A stretch of DNA of 64,000 nucleotides from an uncultured Nostocoides sp. GTDB taxonomy: Bacteria > Actinomycetota > Actinomycetes > Actinomycetales > Dermatophilaceae. The position numbers and the translations under genes were made by a program. Below the pieces are notes generated by a model. It worked only from the letters and a program-made list of their open reading frames with translations, did not search any database and was not told where the DNA came from. This document shows positions 1 to 8,510 of this stretch, one piece after another; position 1 is the first letter of the stretch, and every line of letters starts with the position of its first letter. The stretch covers positions 235,002 through 299,001 of the forward strand of contig CALMQX010000034.1 in assembly GCA_937873315.1 (NCBI GenBank), in the 5' to 3' direction.

Positions 1-882
1 GCCCAGCGCCTGCGCGACGATGACCGCTGTCCGCAGCGCCGACACCGTGGTCGTGGACGCGCGGTCGACCCCCTTGATCAACTCGATGTTGTTCTTGATG
101 ATCACGTCGATCGCCAGGTAGCTCTGGATCGAGACGGCTAGCTGGGTGAGCAGGTCCTGGTGCTTCTGCCGGACGTAGAAGAGTACGTCCTGCTTCATAG
201 CCGTGGCCTGCTCCGGGTTGCTGACCTCCATCTCGGCGATCTGGGCCGCGAGCCGGGCATCGAGTCGCTCGGCGATATAGACGTACTGGTTGAGCCGGCC
301 CATGACCTGCCAGAGGTTCTGCTTCTCCATGGTGAGCGCGACATTGTCCCGCTGGAGCTCGTCTTGACCATTGCGCAGGCTGTGCAGAATGCCGTTGAGC
401 TGGCTCTGCGCCGACTGGTACTTGCGGAAGTAGTCGACGACCTTGTCCCCGAAGGGCAGCCAATCGAGCCAACGCGAGCTGCCGCTGGCCTGGCTGGGAT
501 CGAGATCCTCGACGGTGCGGCGCAGCTCGAGCAGCGTCTTGCCCACGGTGGAGCCCTGGGCGAGGCCGCCCTCCTTGAGCGCCTTGACCGGCTGCTGCAG
601 CAAGCGGTTGCTGGTCTCGGCGGCCTTGCGGATATCGGCATCGCCCATCGTGCGCACGTTGTCGGCCTGGGCCGCGAACTCCGGGCTGCGCGGGGCGGCC
701 GAGGTCAGCGCGGCCATGAAGCCGTCGACCTTGGCATCCAGGGCGGGCACGGCGGCGGCCTCAACCTGCGGCGCCATCTTGGGTGCGGCCGTGGTCGCGA
801 CCGCGGCGACCGGCTCCGGAGCGCTCAGGGTGAGCGTGGACTCAGGTGGGCTGAGCGGGACCGGGGCGGAGCCGTCGCTCAC
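1..882 (-). CDS. TelA-like toxic anion resistance protein, 3' end outside window
   Basis: Open frame of 294 codons running off the left edge, so the C-terminus is missing. After an Ala/Pro-rich N-terminus of about 60 residues, the predicted helical body is typical of the TelA family (PF05816), a cytoplasmic coiled-coil family tied to tellurite and cell-envelope stress by genetics; its biochemistry is not established. The GTG start overlaps the lemA stop in a GTGA 4-bp overlap, so translation is probably coupled. LemA-TelA adjacency supports the call. Family usual length is 350-400 residues, so roughly three quarters is present. Confidence 0.85.
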   Translation of the reverse strand, partial: MSDGSAPVPLSPPESTLTLSAPEPVAAVATTAAPKMAPQVEAAAVPALDAKVDGFMAALTSAAPRSPEFAAQADNVRTMGDADIRKAAETSNRLLQQPVKALKEGGLAQGSTVGKTLLELRRTVEDLDPSQASGSSRWLDWLPFGDKVVDYFRKYQSAQSQLNGILHSLRNGQDELQRDNVALTMEKQNLWQVMGRLNQYVYIAERLDARLAAQIAEMEVSNPEQATAMKQDVLFYVRQKHQDLLTQLAVSIQSYLAIDVIIKNNIELIKGVDRASTTTVSALRTAVIVAQALG

Positions 883-1550
883 TTGATCTCCCCTTCCGGT
901 TGCGGGTTGTCCACGCCGGGTGCCGGCGCGGCCGGAGCGGCTGGCGCCTCCGTGCCCGTGTAGCTCTGCGGGGCGGGAATATTGTGCTCGCGCTGACCGA
1001 AGTCGACCTTGGGCGCCTCGCGGCTGGTCTCCTCGGCCTCGAAGTACTCCGCCCGGCCGATGCCGAACATGCCGGCCAGGACGTTGTTGGGGAAGGTCTC
1101 CACCTTGGTGTTCAGGTCGCGCACGGTCGCGTTGTAGTAGCGCCGGGCGCTGGCGATCCGGTCCTCGGTGTTGGTCAGCTCCTCCTGGAGGGCCGTGAAG
1201 TTCTGGTTGGCCTTGAGGTCCGGGTAGGCCTCCGCGACCGCGATGAGCCGGCCGAGCGCCTGGGTCAGCACCGTTTCCGAAGCAGCCTGGGCGGCCGGGC
1301 TCTGCCCGGGGGCCATCGCTGCGGAGCGCGCCCGCACGACATCCTCGAGCGTGCCTCGCTCGTGAGCGGCATACCCCTTGACGGTCTCAACCAGGTTGCC
1401 GATCAGATCGTGGCGCCGAGTGAGCTCGACGTCGATCTGGCGCCATGCCTCCTGGGAGAGATTGCGCTGCTTGACCAGCCCGTTGTAGATGCCGATGGCC
1501 GCCAAAGCGAGCACGACCAGCAGACCGAGGGCGATGAGGACGAAGATCAT
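879..1550 (-). CDS. lemA: LemA family membrane protein
   Basis: 223 residues. Residues 1-25 form one N-terminal membrane helix starting MIFVLIALGLL, followed by the long helical LemA domain with the hallmarks NLVETVKGYAAHE, AYPDLKANQNF and ARRYYNATVRDLN, and an Ala/Pro-rich C-terminal tail. The frame stays open upstream, but that stretch is Arg/Pro-rich and runs into the gap before pyrE; the ATG directly before the membrane helix is the sensible start. The function of the family is not defined. It lies downstream of pyrE and is coupled to the telA-like gene. Confidence 0.9.
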   Translation of the reverse strand: MIFVLIALGLLVVLALAAIGIYNGLVKQRNLSQEAWRQIDVELTRRHDLIGNLVETVKGYAAHERGTLEDVVRARSAAMAPGQSPAAQAASETVLTQALGRLIAVAEAYPDLKANQNFTALQEELTNTEDRIASARRYYNATVRDLNTKVETFPNNVLAGMFGIGRAEYFEAEETSREAPKVDFGQREHNIPAPQSYTGTEAPAAPAAPAPGVDNPQPEGEIK

Positions 1551-1605
1551 GCGCCCGATCCTATGCCGCGAGCCCGGCAATCGGGATGGGGTCAGTGCGG
1601 CTGGA

Positions 1606-2160
1606 TCAGGCCAGCCCGAGTTCGTCGAGCCCGAAAGCGAAGCGGTACGCCAGCCCCTGCGCCGCGAACACCTCCGCGGCACCGGTCGCGCGGTCCGCAA
1701 TCGTGGCCACGGCAACGACCTCGGCGCCCGCGTCCTGGGCTGCGCGCGCGGCTTCGAGCGGGCTGGCTCCCGTGGTCGAGGTGTCCTCCACGATCAGTAC
1801 CGATCGACCCGTGATGGCGGGGCCCTCGATGCGTTGCTGCAGGCCATGCGCCTTGCCGGCCTTGCGCACGACGAAGGCGTCCAGCCGCTCTCCGGCGGAC
1901 GCCGCGGCATGCAGCATGGAGGTGGCGACCGGGTCGGCGCCCAGCGTGAGGCCGCCGACTGCGGCATACGTGAGGTCCTGCGTCAGTGCCCGCATGACCC
2001 GGCCGACCAGCGGCGCCGCCTCCCCGTCGAGCGTGATGCGGCGCAGGTCGACGTAGTAGTCGGCTTCCTTGCCCGAACTCAAGGTGACGCGTCCGTAGAC
2101 GATCGCCTTGTCCTTGATGATGGCGAGGAGGCGGGCGCGGTCAGCAGCGATGTCGGTCAC
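1606..2160 (-). CDS. pyrE: Orotate phosphoribosyltransferase
   Basis: 184 residues, normal for PyrE. It converts orotate and PRPP to OMP in de novo pyrimidine synthesis, in the cytoplasm. The PRPP-binding loop VLIVEDTSTTGAS lies at residues 121-133, with the upstream VVRKAGKAHG (97-106) and DYYVDLR (34-40) also diagnostic. It is divergent from xthA with only 39 bp between the starts. lemA follows on the same strand after a 55-bp gap. Confidence 0.95.
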   Translation of the reverse strand: MTDIAADRARLLAIIKDKAIVYGRVTLSSGKEADYYVDLRRITLDGEAAPLVGRVMRALTQDLTYAAVGGLTLGADPVATSMLHAAASAGERLDAFVVRKAGKAHGLQQRIEGPAITGRSVLIVEDTSTTGASPLEAARAAQDAGAEVVAVATIADRATGAAEVFAAQGLAYRFAFGLDELGLA

Positions 2161-2199
2161 GAGTCACGATCGTAGGCTGCGCGCCCGTACAGTGACGAC

Positions 2200-2997
2200 G
2201 TGCGCATCGCCACGTGGAATGTGAACTCGATCAGGTCTCGGATCGACCGGCTAGAGGACTGGCTGGTTCGCACTCAGGTCGACGTCCTGGCTATCCAGGA
2301 GACCAAATGCAAGGAGGCACAGTTCCCCTACGCCCGGCTCGAGGCCCTGGGGTATGCCGTGGTGCACCACGGACTCAACCAGTGGAATGGCGTGGCGCTG
2401 CTCTCCCGGGTTGGCCTGAGCGATGTACAGGTCGGGTTCCCTGGCGCTCCGCAATGGGGCGAGCCGCCCATCGCGGAGGCCCGCGCGATCGGCGCGACCG
2501 TCGGCAGCGGCGAGCAGGCGCTGCGCGTGTGGTCTGTGTATGTCCCCAACGGCCGCCACGTCACCGATCCGCACATGGCGTACAAACTCCAGTGGCTGGC
2601 CGCACTGCGAGCGCAGGCGGTGGATTGGGCTGCCAATCACGCGCCGGTCGCCTTGTGCGGCGACTGGAATATCGCACCGCGCGATGAAGACGTCTGGTCG
2701 ATGGCCTTCTATGAGGACAAGAGTCACGTCTCGCCACCGGAGCGCGCGGCATTCCAAGCCCTTATCGATGACGGCTTCGTCGATGTGGTCCGGCCGCACG
2801 CGCCTGGGCCGGGGGTGTACACGTACTGGGATTACCGGCAGTTGCGCTTCCCGAAACGCCAGGGGATGCGAATCGACTTCATCCTCGGCTCACCGGCCCT
2901 GGCCTCGCGGGTGCTGGGGGCGGCCATCGACCGCGAAGAGCGCAAGGGCGAAGGCGCGAGCGATCACGCGCCGGTCGTTGTCCAACTCGACAACTGA
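2200..2997 (+). CDS. xthA: Exodeoxyribonuclease III / AP endonuclease
   Basis: 265 residues beginning with GTG. It is an endonuclease/exonuclease/phosphatase-fold enzyme that cuts DNA at abasic sites and removes 3' blocks in base excision repair. Motifs in order: WNVNSIRSR at the N-terminus, QETKC (metal-binding Glu), the tyrosine/phosphate region around VYVPNGR, GDWNIAP, RIDFILG and SDHAPVVV at the C-terminus. The length is that of the XthA family. It ends before a long inverted repeat shared with the convergent MFS gene. Confidence 0.94.
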   Translation: MRIATWNVNSIRSRIDRLEDWLVRTQVDVLAIQETKCKEAQFPYARLEALGYAVVHHGLNQWNGVALLSRVGLSDVQVGFPGAPQWGEPPIAEARAIGATVGSGEQALRVWSVYVPNGRHVTDPHMAYKLQWLAALRAQAVDWAANHAPVALCGDWNIAPRDEDVWSMAFYEDKSHVSPPERAAFQALIDDGFVDVVRPHAPGPGVYTYWDYRQLRFPKRQGMRIDFILGSPALASRVLGAAIDREERKGEGASDHAPVVVQLDN

Positions 2998-3021
2998 TCC
3001 CCGCGCCAGCTATCCCCCCTC

Positions 3022-3083
3022 GTCGAGAGTAGAGAACACTCCGCAAGGGAGAGCTCCCATACGGAGTGTTCTCTACTCTCGAC
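3022..3083. terminator. Bidirectional terminator-like perfect palindrome
   Basis: Two perfect 22-bp arms (3022-3043 and 3062-3083) flank an 18-bp loop that contains its own short palindrome (GGGAGAGCTCCC). It lies between the convergent xthA and MFS genes. The right arm includes the last codons and the stop of the MFS gene. Termination is inferred from position; there is no clear U-tract. Confidence 0.65.
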
Positions 3084-4710
3084 TAAGCCTGCGGGCAGTC
3101 CCGAGTTGCAGCGCAAGGAGCGCGCCCGCGGCCGCGGCGATCGCGGCCCCCCTAAACACCCAATGCACCGGGACCAGGGCGGCGTCCACGAGCCCTTCCC
3201 GGTCGTTGATATCGGCGATCCCGTCCACTGCCTCGTAGAACGCGTGCAGCCCGATGGCCGTGAGCAGCGCGAGCCCCACGACCATGCCGACCATCCGAGC
3301 GACGACGATGAGCGCGGAGGCAGTCCCGTGAGCCTCCTGGGGTGCGTCCGCCAGCGCGGCATTGTTCACGGGGGCGAGCGCCAAGCCGACCCCGAAACCC
3401 ACCATGGCCAGTACCACCACGGAGGACACCGTGGCCAACGAGCCGCGCGCCCAGCCGGTCATGATGAAGAGCCCCGCCGAGGCAAGGGCCAAGCCCACCG
3501 CAGCGACCAGCCCGTCGCTCAGGTAGCGCAGCGACCAGCCGCCGAGCAACGCCCCCACGGGCACCGCCACAAGGAAGCGCACGAGCACCAGGGCCGCCTC
3601 GGTTTGGTTCTCCGACTGGACCAGACGCGCGAGCAATGGCACATCGACCACCACGGAGACCAGCGCGACGCCGACCAACGCAGAGACGATCAGCGCCCAG
3701 CGGGTCCGGCCGCGGACCAAGCCGGCCGGGACCAGCGGGTTTGCGGCTCGGCGGTGATGCACCAGGTATGCCGCTGCCAGCACCGCAGCGATCGGCAAGA
3801 GTCCCAGCCCGAGGGATCCCACGACTTCCTTCTCGGGGTTGGCCGAGGCGAAGGTCAGCACCACGCACCCCAGGGCTCCCCCGAGCAAGAGCGCCCCCAG
3901 CAGGTCTGCCCGGCGCAGTACCGGCCACACCTGTCGCAGCAGAACGGCCGCGGTCAGGGCGCAGAGCGCCAATGCCAGCACACCGATCGGCGTCGCCAGC
4001 CGCGCCGTCGTCCCGTCGAAGTTGATGAAGGGCACCCCCAAAGACACGCTGGTCACCAGCGCCTCTGGGGCCGCCAGCGCCAGAGCGGTGACCGCGAGCG
4101 CCAGCACCGCAAGGGCCGTGGGCACTGGGCGCGGTCGCGTCAGAGGAGCACCGCCCACCGCGGCCACCGCAACGGCCAGGATGATCCCGGCAGCGGCATT
4201 GAGCCAGAAGATCGCCCGCCAATCGGCAACTGCCAGGATCAAGGCCCCCAGCAGCGGACCCAGGACCGAGCCCAACTCCTGAACTGCGCCCACGACGCCC
4301 AGGGGCAACCCGCGACGCTCAGGTGGCCAGAGCGCGCCGACGATCGCCAGCGTCGCGGGAACCAGTCCGCCGCCGCCGAGGCCCTGGATCACCCGGCCGG
4401 TGACCAGCACCGGCAGATCCGTGGCGAGGGCGGTGAGGCCCGAGCCGATCACGAAGAGGGCCAAACAGGCCAAGAGCACACGCTGCCGGTCCAGGAGGTC
4501 GGCGAGGCGGCCAATGAGCGGCAAGACGGCGACATAACCCAGCAGGAAGCCGGAGACGATCGGGGTGGCCTTTTGGAGGGCGTCCAGGCTCACTCCGACG
4601 CCATCCATCATGTCCGTGAGCGCCAGGACGACGACGTAGGTATCGGCCGCCGCCAGCGAGACCGCGATGGCCGCGGTCGTGAGCAGCGCCCTAGGGGCGG
4701 GCGATCTCAA
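3073..4710 (-). CDS. P55-like MFS efflux transporter
   Basis: About 545 residues with roughly 14 hydrophobic segments, as in the DHA2-type MFS. The MFS signature GRLADLLDRQRVLLAC follows helix 2, and VTGRVIQGLGGGG is the DHA2 motif in helix 4. It follows an LprG-like lipoprotein gene and overlaps its end, the order seen for lprG-Rv1410c (P55) in mycobacteria, where the pair exports triacylglyceride-containing lipids to the envelope. I place the start at TTG 4710, inside the lprG end; a longer in-frame reading to 4800 is Ser/Arg-rich and lies wholly inside lprG. Start confidence is moderate, family confidence high. Confidence 0.85.
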   Translation of the reverse strand: MRSPAPRALLTTAAIAVSLAAADTYVVVLALTDMMDGVGVSLDALQKATPIVSGFLLGYVAVLPLIGRLADLLDRQRVLLACLALFVIGSGLTALATDLPVLVTGRVIQGLGGGGLVPATLAIVGALWPPERRGLPLGVVGAVQELGSVLGPLLGALILAVADWRAIFWLNAAAGIILAVAVAAVGGAPLTRPRPVPTALAVLALAVTALALAAPEALVTSVSLGVPFINFDGTTARLATPIGVLALALCALTAAVLLRQVWPVLRRADLLGALLLGGALGCVVLTFASANPEKEVVGSLGLGLLPIAAVLAAAYLVHHRRAANPLVPAGLVRGRTRWALIVSALVGVALVSVVVDVPLLARLVQSENQTEAALVLVRFLVAVPVGALLGGWSLRYLSDGLVAAVGLALASAGLFIMTGWARGSLATVSSVVVLAMVGFGVGLALAPVNNAALADAPQEAHGTASALIVVARMVGMVVGLALLTAIGLHAFYEAVDGIADINDREGLVDAALVPVHWVFRGAAIAAAAGALLALQLGTARRLSRE

Positions 4711-5383
4711 CGGTCTTCCCGTAGTCCTTGAGGACGATGACGTATGTGGAGGTCGACCCCGCGAAGAACTCACCGACCGCTGTGGTGCGGCGCAATTCAC
4801 CGCTGTCGGCTATCGCAAAGGTGACGGTGAAGGGCTTGGTCCCGTCGCCGAGCTTGAACAGACGCTGAATCTCCGCGCCCGGCACAGTTCCCGTGACCTC
4901 TTGGACGATGTCCTTGCCCTCTCGGACCTGTGCGCCCAAGGTCGGGTTTGCGGTCTTGGCAAGGAGCGCGGTCATCCCCGTGGAGGGGTTGAAAAAGTCA
5001 CTCGGGTTCGGTGCGTCAACGGCCTTGAGGTCAAAGGGCTTGTAGGCCTCGTCAAAGAACTTCACGTAGGCGTCCGGGCCGATCGTGATGAGCCCGATCG
5101 TTCCGGTGATGCCTGCTAGTCGCCCGGTGAAGGTGCCCTTGAACTTGGGCGTGCTGGCGTCGAATATCCCGACGCCATCGGCGGCCGTCACCCCGTCGCT
5201 GGAGGCCGGCACGGCCTTGCTCGTCAGGGTGAAGGCGACCGTGCTGGCCTTCTCCATAGTGGTCTTAGCCTGCGCCAGCAGCGCGGTCGGGTCCGCCTGC
5301 GTGGGGCTGGCTGAGGTGCCGCAACCGGCGAGGGCGACCAGGGCCGCCACCGAGGCGGCGCGCAGGAGGGAGCGAGACAGCAT
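4691..5383 (-). CDS. lprG: LprG/LppX-family lipoprotein
   Basis: 230 residues from ATG 5383. The signal peptide ends in a lipobox (ALAGC), so it should be lipidated and anchored outside the membrane. The mature part matches LppX_LprAFG proteins, which form a half-barrel with a hydrophobic cavity for triacylated lipids; recognisable stretches are GTFTGRLAGITGTIGLITIG and PSDFFNPSTGMTALL. The downstream overlapping MFS gene completes the lprG-p55 pair. Upstream in-frame GTG codons would place extra residues before the signal peptide and are unlikely. Confidence 0.86.
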   Translation of the reverse strand: MLSRSLLRAASVAALVALAGCGTSASPTQADPTALLAQAKTTMEKASTVAFTLTSKAVPASSDGVTAADGVGIFDASTPKFKGTFTGRLAGITGTIGLITIGPDAYVKFFDEAYKPFDLKAVDAPNPSDFFNPSTGMTALLAKTANPTLGAQVREGKDIVQEVTGTVPGAEIQRLFKLGDGTKPFTVTFAIADSGELRRTTAVGEFFAGSTSTYVIVLKDYGKTVEIARP

Positions 5384-5491
5384 GGTCGGGATCCTAGTTC
5401 CGAGACGACCCATGGACACCACCACCGAATGACGCCATCCTTGGGCGATCCGTGTTTTCGCCGTTTACCCGATGTTCTGAGGAGAGCCCCT

Positions 5492-7279
5492 ATGCCGACC
5501 CCGCCGAAGAAGCCCGCTGCACGCAGGTCGGCCAGGGCGACAACGATCCCGGCACCAGCAAAGAAGGCTGCGGCCGCCGCAGCGAAGAAGGCCGCTGCCC
5601 CCACCAAGAAGGCATCAGCCGCTCCGGCAAAGAAGGCCCCAGCCCCAGCAAAGAAGGCCACTGCTCCCACCACGAAGGCAGGGCGTCGCACCGCGCCTGC
5701 CACGAAGGCCGCACCTGTTGCCCAGGTCGCGACCGCCATCCAGGCCACCCCTGTGGCCGCACACCCCGCCCCAAGTGTGATCGAACCGTCTATCGGCACC
5801 GATGCCGCATTTGCCCCGAGCGCGTCCGCCCCGGGTGCCGTCATTTCGACGATTTCGGACCTGCGCCATGCCCTGCGCACCAATATCGAGCCAGTGATCT
5901 TCGTGGGCGCGACGCCCTTCAACCTGCTGGGCCTGGACCGCTGGGTTCGCAACTTCTCCTACATCAGCTACTACGACGCCTGGGATGGCGCCCATCCGCG
6001 CGTGTTCACTCCCCAGGCCCGCGCGGAGGAGGAGTTCGCCAGCGGCGAGGAGATCAACAACTGGCTGCTCACCCACCCGGAGGTGCGCGAGTTCATTGCC
6101 GACCGCACTCCGGAGGGGTCTCGCCCCAAGGTAGCGATGGTGTTCTTCAACGAAGAAACCGAACGCATCTGTGCCGCAGCGGATTACGACCTGATTCTGC
6201 CATCGGCAGAATTGCGCAGCCGACTCGACTCCAAGCTCGTGACCACGCGCATCGCCGACGAAGTGGGCGTGCCGAGCGTGCCGAATGTCATGGCGACGGT
6301 GAACTCCTGGGAGGACGTCCGGGAGGTCGCCTCGGGATTGGGTGAGGACTTGGTGATCCAGTCGGCCTATGGCGACTCCGGCAAGACCACCTTCTTTGTG
6401 AACAGCGCCGAGTCCTTCGCGTCCCACTCGGAGGACATCGTTGGGCAAGAGGTCAAGATCATGAAGCGCATCGACCCACGCCCGGTCGCCGTCGAGGCCG
6501 TGATCACCGCCTCCGGCACGATCGTTGGCCCGTTCCTGAGCGAACTGACCGGCCACGAGGCTCTCACTCCTTACCGCGGCGGATGGTGCGGCAACGAGAT
6601 GTACCCGGGGGTCCTCAGTGACCAGGCGCGGCATACGGCGCGGGTCATGGTCCAGCGGCTCGGTGACCGCCTCGGTAAGGAGGGCTACCGCGGCTTCTTC
6701 GAGGTCGACATCCTGGTCGACACGGCCGATGACGCGGTCTACCTCGGCGAACTCAACCCTCGGATCAGCGGGGCGTCGGCCATCACGAATGTCACGGCCG
6801 GGGCGTATGCCGACGTGCCCCTCTTCCTCTTCCACCTGCTGGAGTACCTCGACCTCAGCGTGCGCATCGACGTGGACGAACTGAACGCCCGCTGGGAGCG
6901 GCTCTCCGGCTTGGACGAGTGGAGCCAGATGATCGTCAAGGAGGTCGGCCCCGTGGTCGAGCGCATCGATACGGCAGCGGCCACCGGCCAATACACGCTC
7001 GAGGACGACGGCACGCTCACCTTTGGACGGGCGGCCCTGGACTGGCACCAGTTGCAGGACGAGAGCGAGGCATTTTTCCTGCGGATCTACGCCGCCGGGG
7101 ACTACCGCTGGAAGGGCGCTGATCTCGGCGTCATCGTGACCAAGGGCCGGCTGCAGCGTGAGACCGAGACCGGCTACGAACTCACCGATCGGGCGCGCCA
7201 GCTCATCGATGCGGTGCGGGCGCAGTACTCGGGCACACCGGTCGCGGCGACACCCGCCCCCATCGCTGCGGCGAAGTGA
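5492..7279 (+). CDS. ATP-grasp enzyme with histone-H1-like N-terminal tail
   Basis: 595 residues from ATG 5492, preceded by a GGAGA ribosome site. Residues 1 to about 85 are low complexity, with repeated PAKKA, AAKKA and PTKKA units resembling the C-terminal tail of histone H1 or mycobacterial HupB. From about residue 115 it is an ATP-grasp ligase: FVGATPFNLLGLDRW, a nucleotide region VIQSAYGDSGKTTFF, and the metal/ATP motif GELNPRISGASAIT. The substrate is unknown. The stop overlaps the start of the next gene (GTGA), a serine hydrolase, suggesting coupled ligase and hydrolase work on one amide-type compound (inference). Confidence 0.8.
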   Translation: MPTPPKKPAARRSARATTIPAPAKKAAAAAAKKAAAPTKKASAAPAKKAPAPAKKATAPTTKAGRRTAPATKAAPVAQVATAIQATPVAAHPAPSVIEPSIGTDAAFAPSASAPGAVISTISDLRHALRTNIEPVIFVGATPFNLLGLDRWVRNFSYISYYDAWDGAHPRVFTPQARAEEEFASGEEINNWLLTHPEVREFIADRTPEGSRPKVAMVFFNEETERICAAADYDLILPSAELRSRLDSKLVTTRIADEVGVPSVPNVMATVNSWEDVREVASGLGEDLVIQSAYGDSGKTTFFVNSAESFASHSEDIVGQEVKIMKRIDPRPVAVEAVITASGTIVGPFLSELTGHEALTPYRGGWCGNEMYPGVLSDQARHTARVMVQRLGDRLGKEGYRGFFEVDILVDTADDAVYLGELNPRISGASAITNVTAGAYADVPLFLFHLLEYLDLSVRIDVDELNARWERLSGLDEWSQMIVKEVGPVVERIDTAAATGQYTLEDDGTLTFGRAALDWHQLQDESEAFFLRIYAAGDYRWKGADLGVIVTKGRLQRETETGYELTDRARQLIDAVRAQYSGTPVAATPAPIAAAK

Positions 7280-8490
7280 GCGAACCAGGCGTCGAGGTAG
7301 GCCACAATGACCGGGTGCAACCCCTGACTGCGTCCGATCCTGGCGAGATCACCCTGGCCAATTGGCAAAGTGAGGCCTCGGTCGCCTGGTCCTTCCAGCA
7401 TCTCGATGAGCTGATCCCGACCGCTTCGATCCCGGCCTCAGGCACGCCGTCGATCCTGGAGTCCGTGCCGACCCCGGTGGGCCACATCCCGGTCACCGCA
7501 TCGGACGGCTGGCAGGGAACGGTGGCCGACGTGATGGCTACGACCTTCACCGATGGCTGGGCGCTCTGGCGCCAGGGCGCGTTGATTGCCGAGGAGTACC
7601 CGGCAGGAATGGCGCCGCATACTCGCCACTTGTTGATGTCGGTCAGCAAGTCCCTGATGGGCATGGTGGTCGGTGAGTTGATCGAGCGCGGCGTTCTCGA
7701 TCCGGCGTCGCCGGTGGAGTACGTCATCCCGCAACTGGCCGGCACCGGGTATGCCGGCGCCACCGTGCGCGATGTGCTCGACATGCGGACCGGGATCGGG
7801 TTCTCCGAGACCTACCTGGACCCGCACGCCGAGGTCCGGTTGATGGAGCAGGCGATCGGTTGGGCGCCCCGCGTGGACGTGGGCGTGGCCGACACCCTGT
7901 ATGGATTCCTCGCCGACCTGCGCGCCGTCCGGCCACACGGCGGAGCGTTTGAGTACCGCAGCTGCGAGACCAACCTGCTGGGCTGGCTGTGTGAGGCGGC
8001 TACCGGCATACCGACCGCCCGCTTGATCTCTGAGCTGCTCTGGGCGCCCATGGGCGCCGAGTTCGACGCATATGTGGGAGTCGACACGGTGGGTTCGGCG
8101 GTGGTCGACGGGGGCGTGTGCGCCACCGTGCGAGACCTAATCCGCTTCGGCGTCCTGCTTCTCAAGGGAGGCGTCTCGGACTTCGGGGCTCAGGTCGTGC
8201 CGGCCAGTTGGATCGAGGACACCTGGACGGGTGGCGCAGATTCGGTCGAGGCCTTCTCGGGCAGTCCGACCGTGACCCTGATGCCTGGCGGCATGTACCG
8301 CAACCAATGCTGGTTCCCACACGCGGAGCGAGATGTCTTGCTGTGCTTGGGAATTCATGGCCAGATGGTCTACGTCAACCGTCGGACCGGTCTGGTTGCG
8401 GCCAAGGTGTCCTCTTGGCCGCAACCTCAGGATGCCTGGAAACTCTTCACCACCGTGGCGGCCTTCGACGCCATCGGTGCGGACATGTGA
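7276..8490 (+). CDS. Beta-lactamase-family serine hydrolase (NylB-like)
   Basis: 404 residues. The SxxK nucleophile motif is SVSK at about 122-125, the second catalytic element is YRS at about 227-229 (YxS/N type), and LGIHGQMVYVN near the C-terminus fits the third box. The overall pattern is that of 6-aminohexanoate-dimer hydrolase and class C-related esterases. No signal peptide is seen, so it is probably cytoplasmic. The GTG start overlaps the upstream stop; another in-frame GTG exists at 7315. The tight link to an ATP-grasp gene suggests a shared amide or peptide substrate (inference). Confidence 0.85.
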   Translation: MSEPGVEVGHNDRVQPLTASDPGEITLANWQSEASVAWSFQHLDELIPTASIPASGTPSILESVPTPVGHIPVTASDGWQGTVADVMATTFTDGWALWRQGALIAEEYPAGMAPHTRHLLMSVSKSLMGMVVGELIERGVLDPASPVEYVIPQLAGTGYAGATVRDVLDMRTGIGFSETYLDPHAEVRLMEQAIGWAPRVDVGVADTLYGFLADLRAVRPHGGAFEYRSCETNLLGWLCEAATGIPTARLISELLWAPMGAEFDAYVGVDTVGSAVVDGGVCATVRDLIRFGVLLLKGGVSDFGAQVVPASWIEDTWTGGADSVEAFSGSPTVTLMPGGMYRNQCWFPHAERDVLLCLGIHGQMVYVNRRTGLVAAKVSSWPQPQDAWKLFTTVAAFDAIGADM

Positions 8491-8510
8491 GCCACTCCTA
8501 GCGGCAGCGA

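Noticed and set aside
3106..4731. 541-codon frame opposite the P55-like gene
   Set aside because: Gln/His/Arg-rich shadow of hydrophobic codons, without a start signal.
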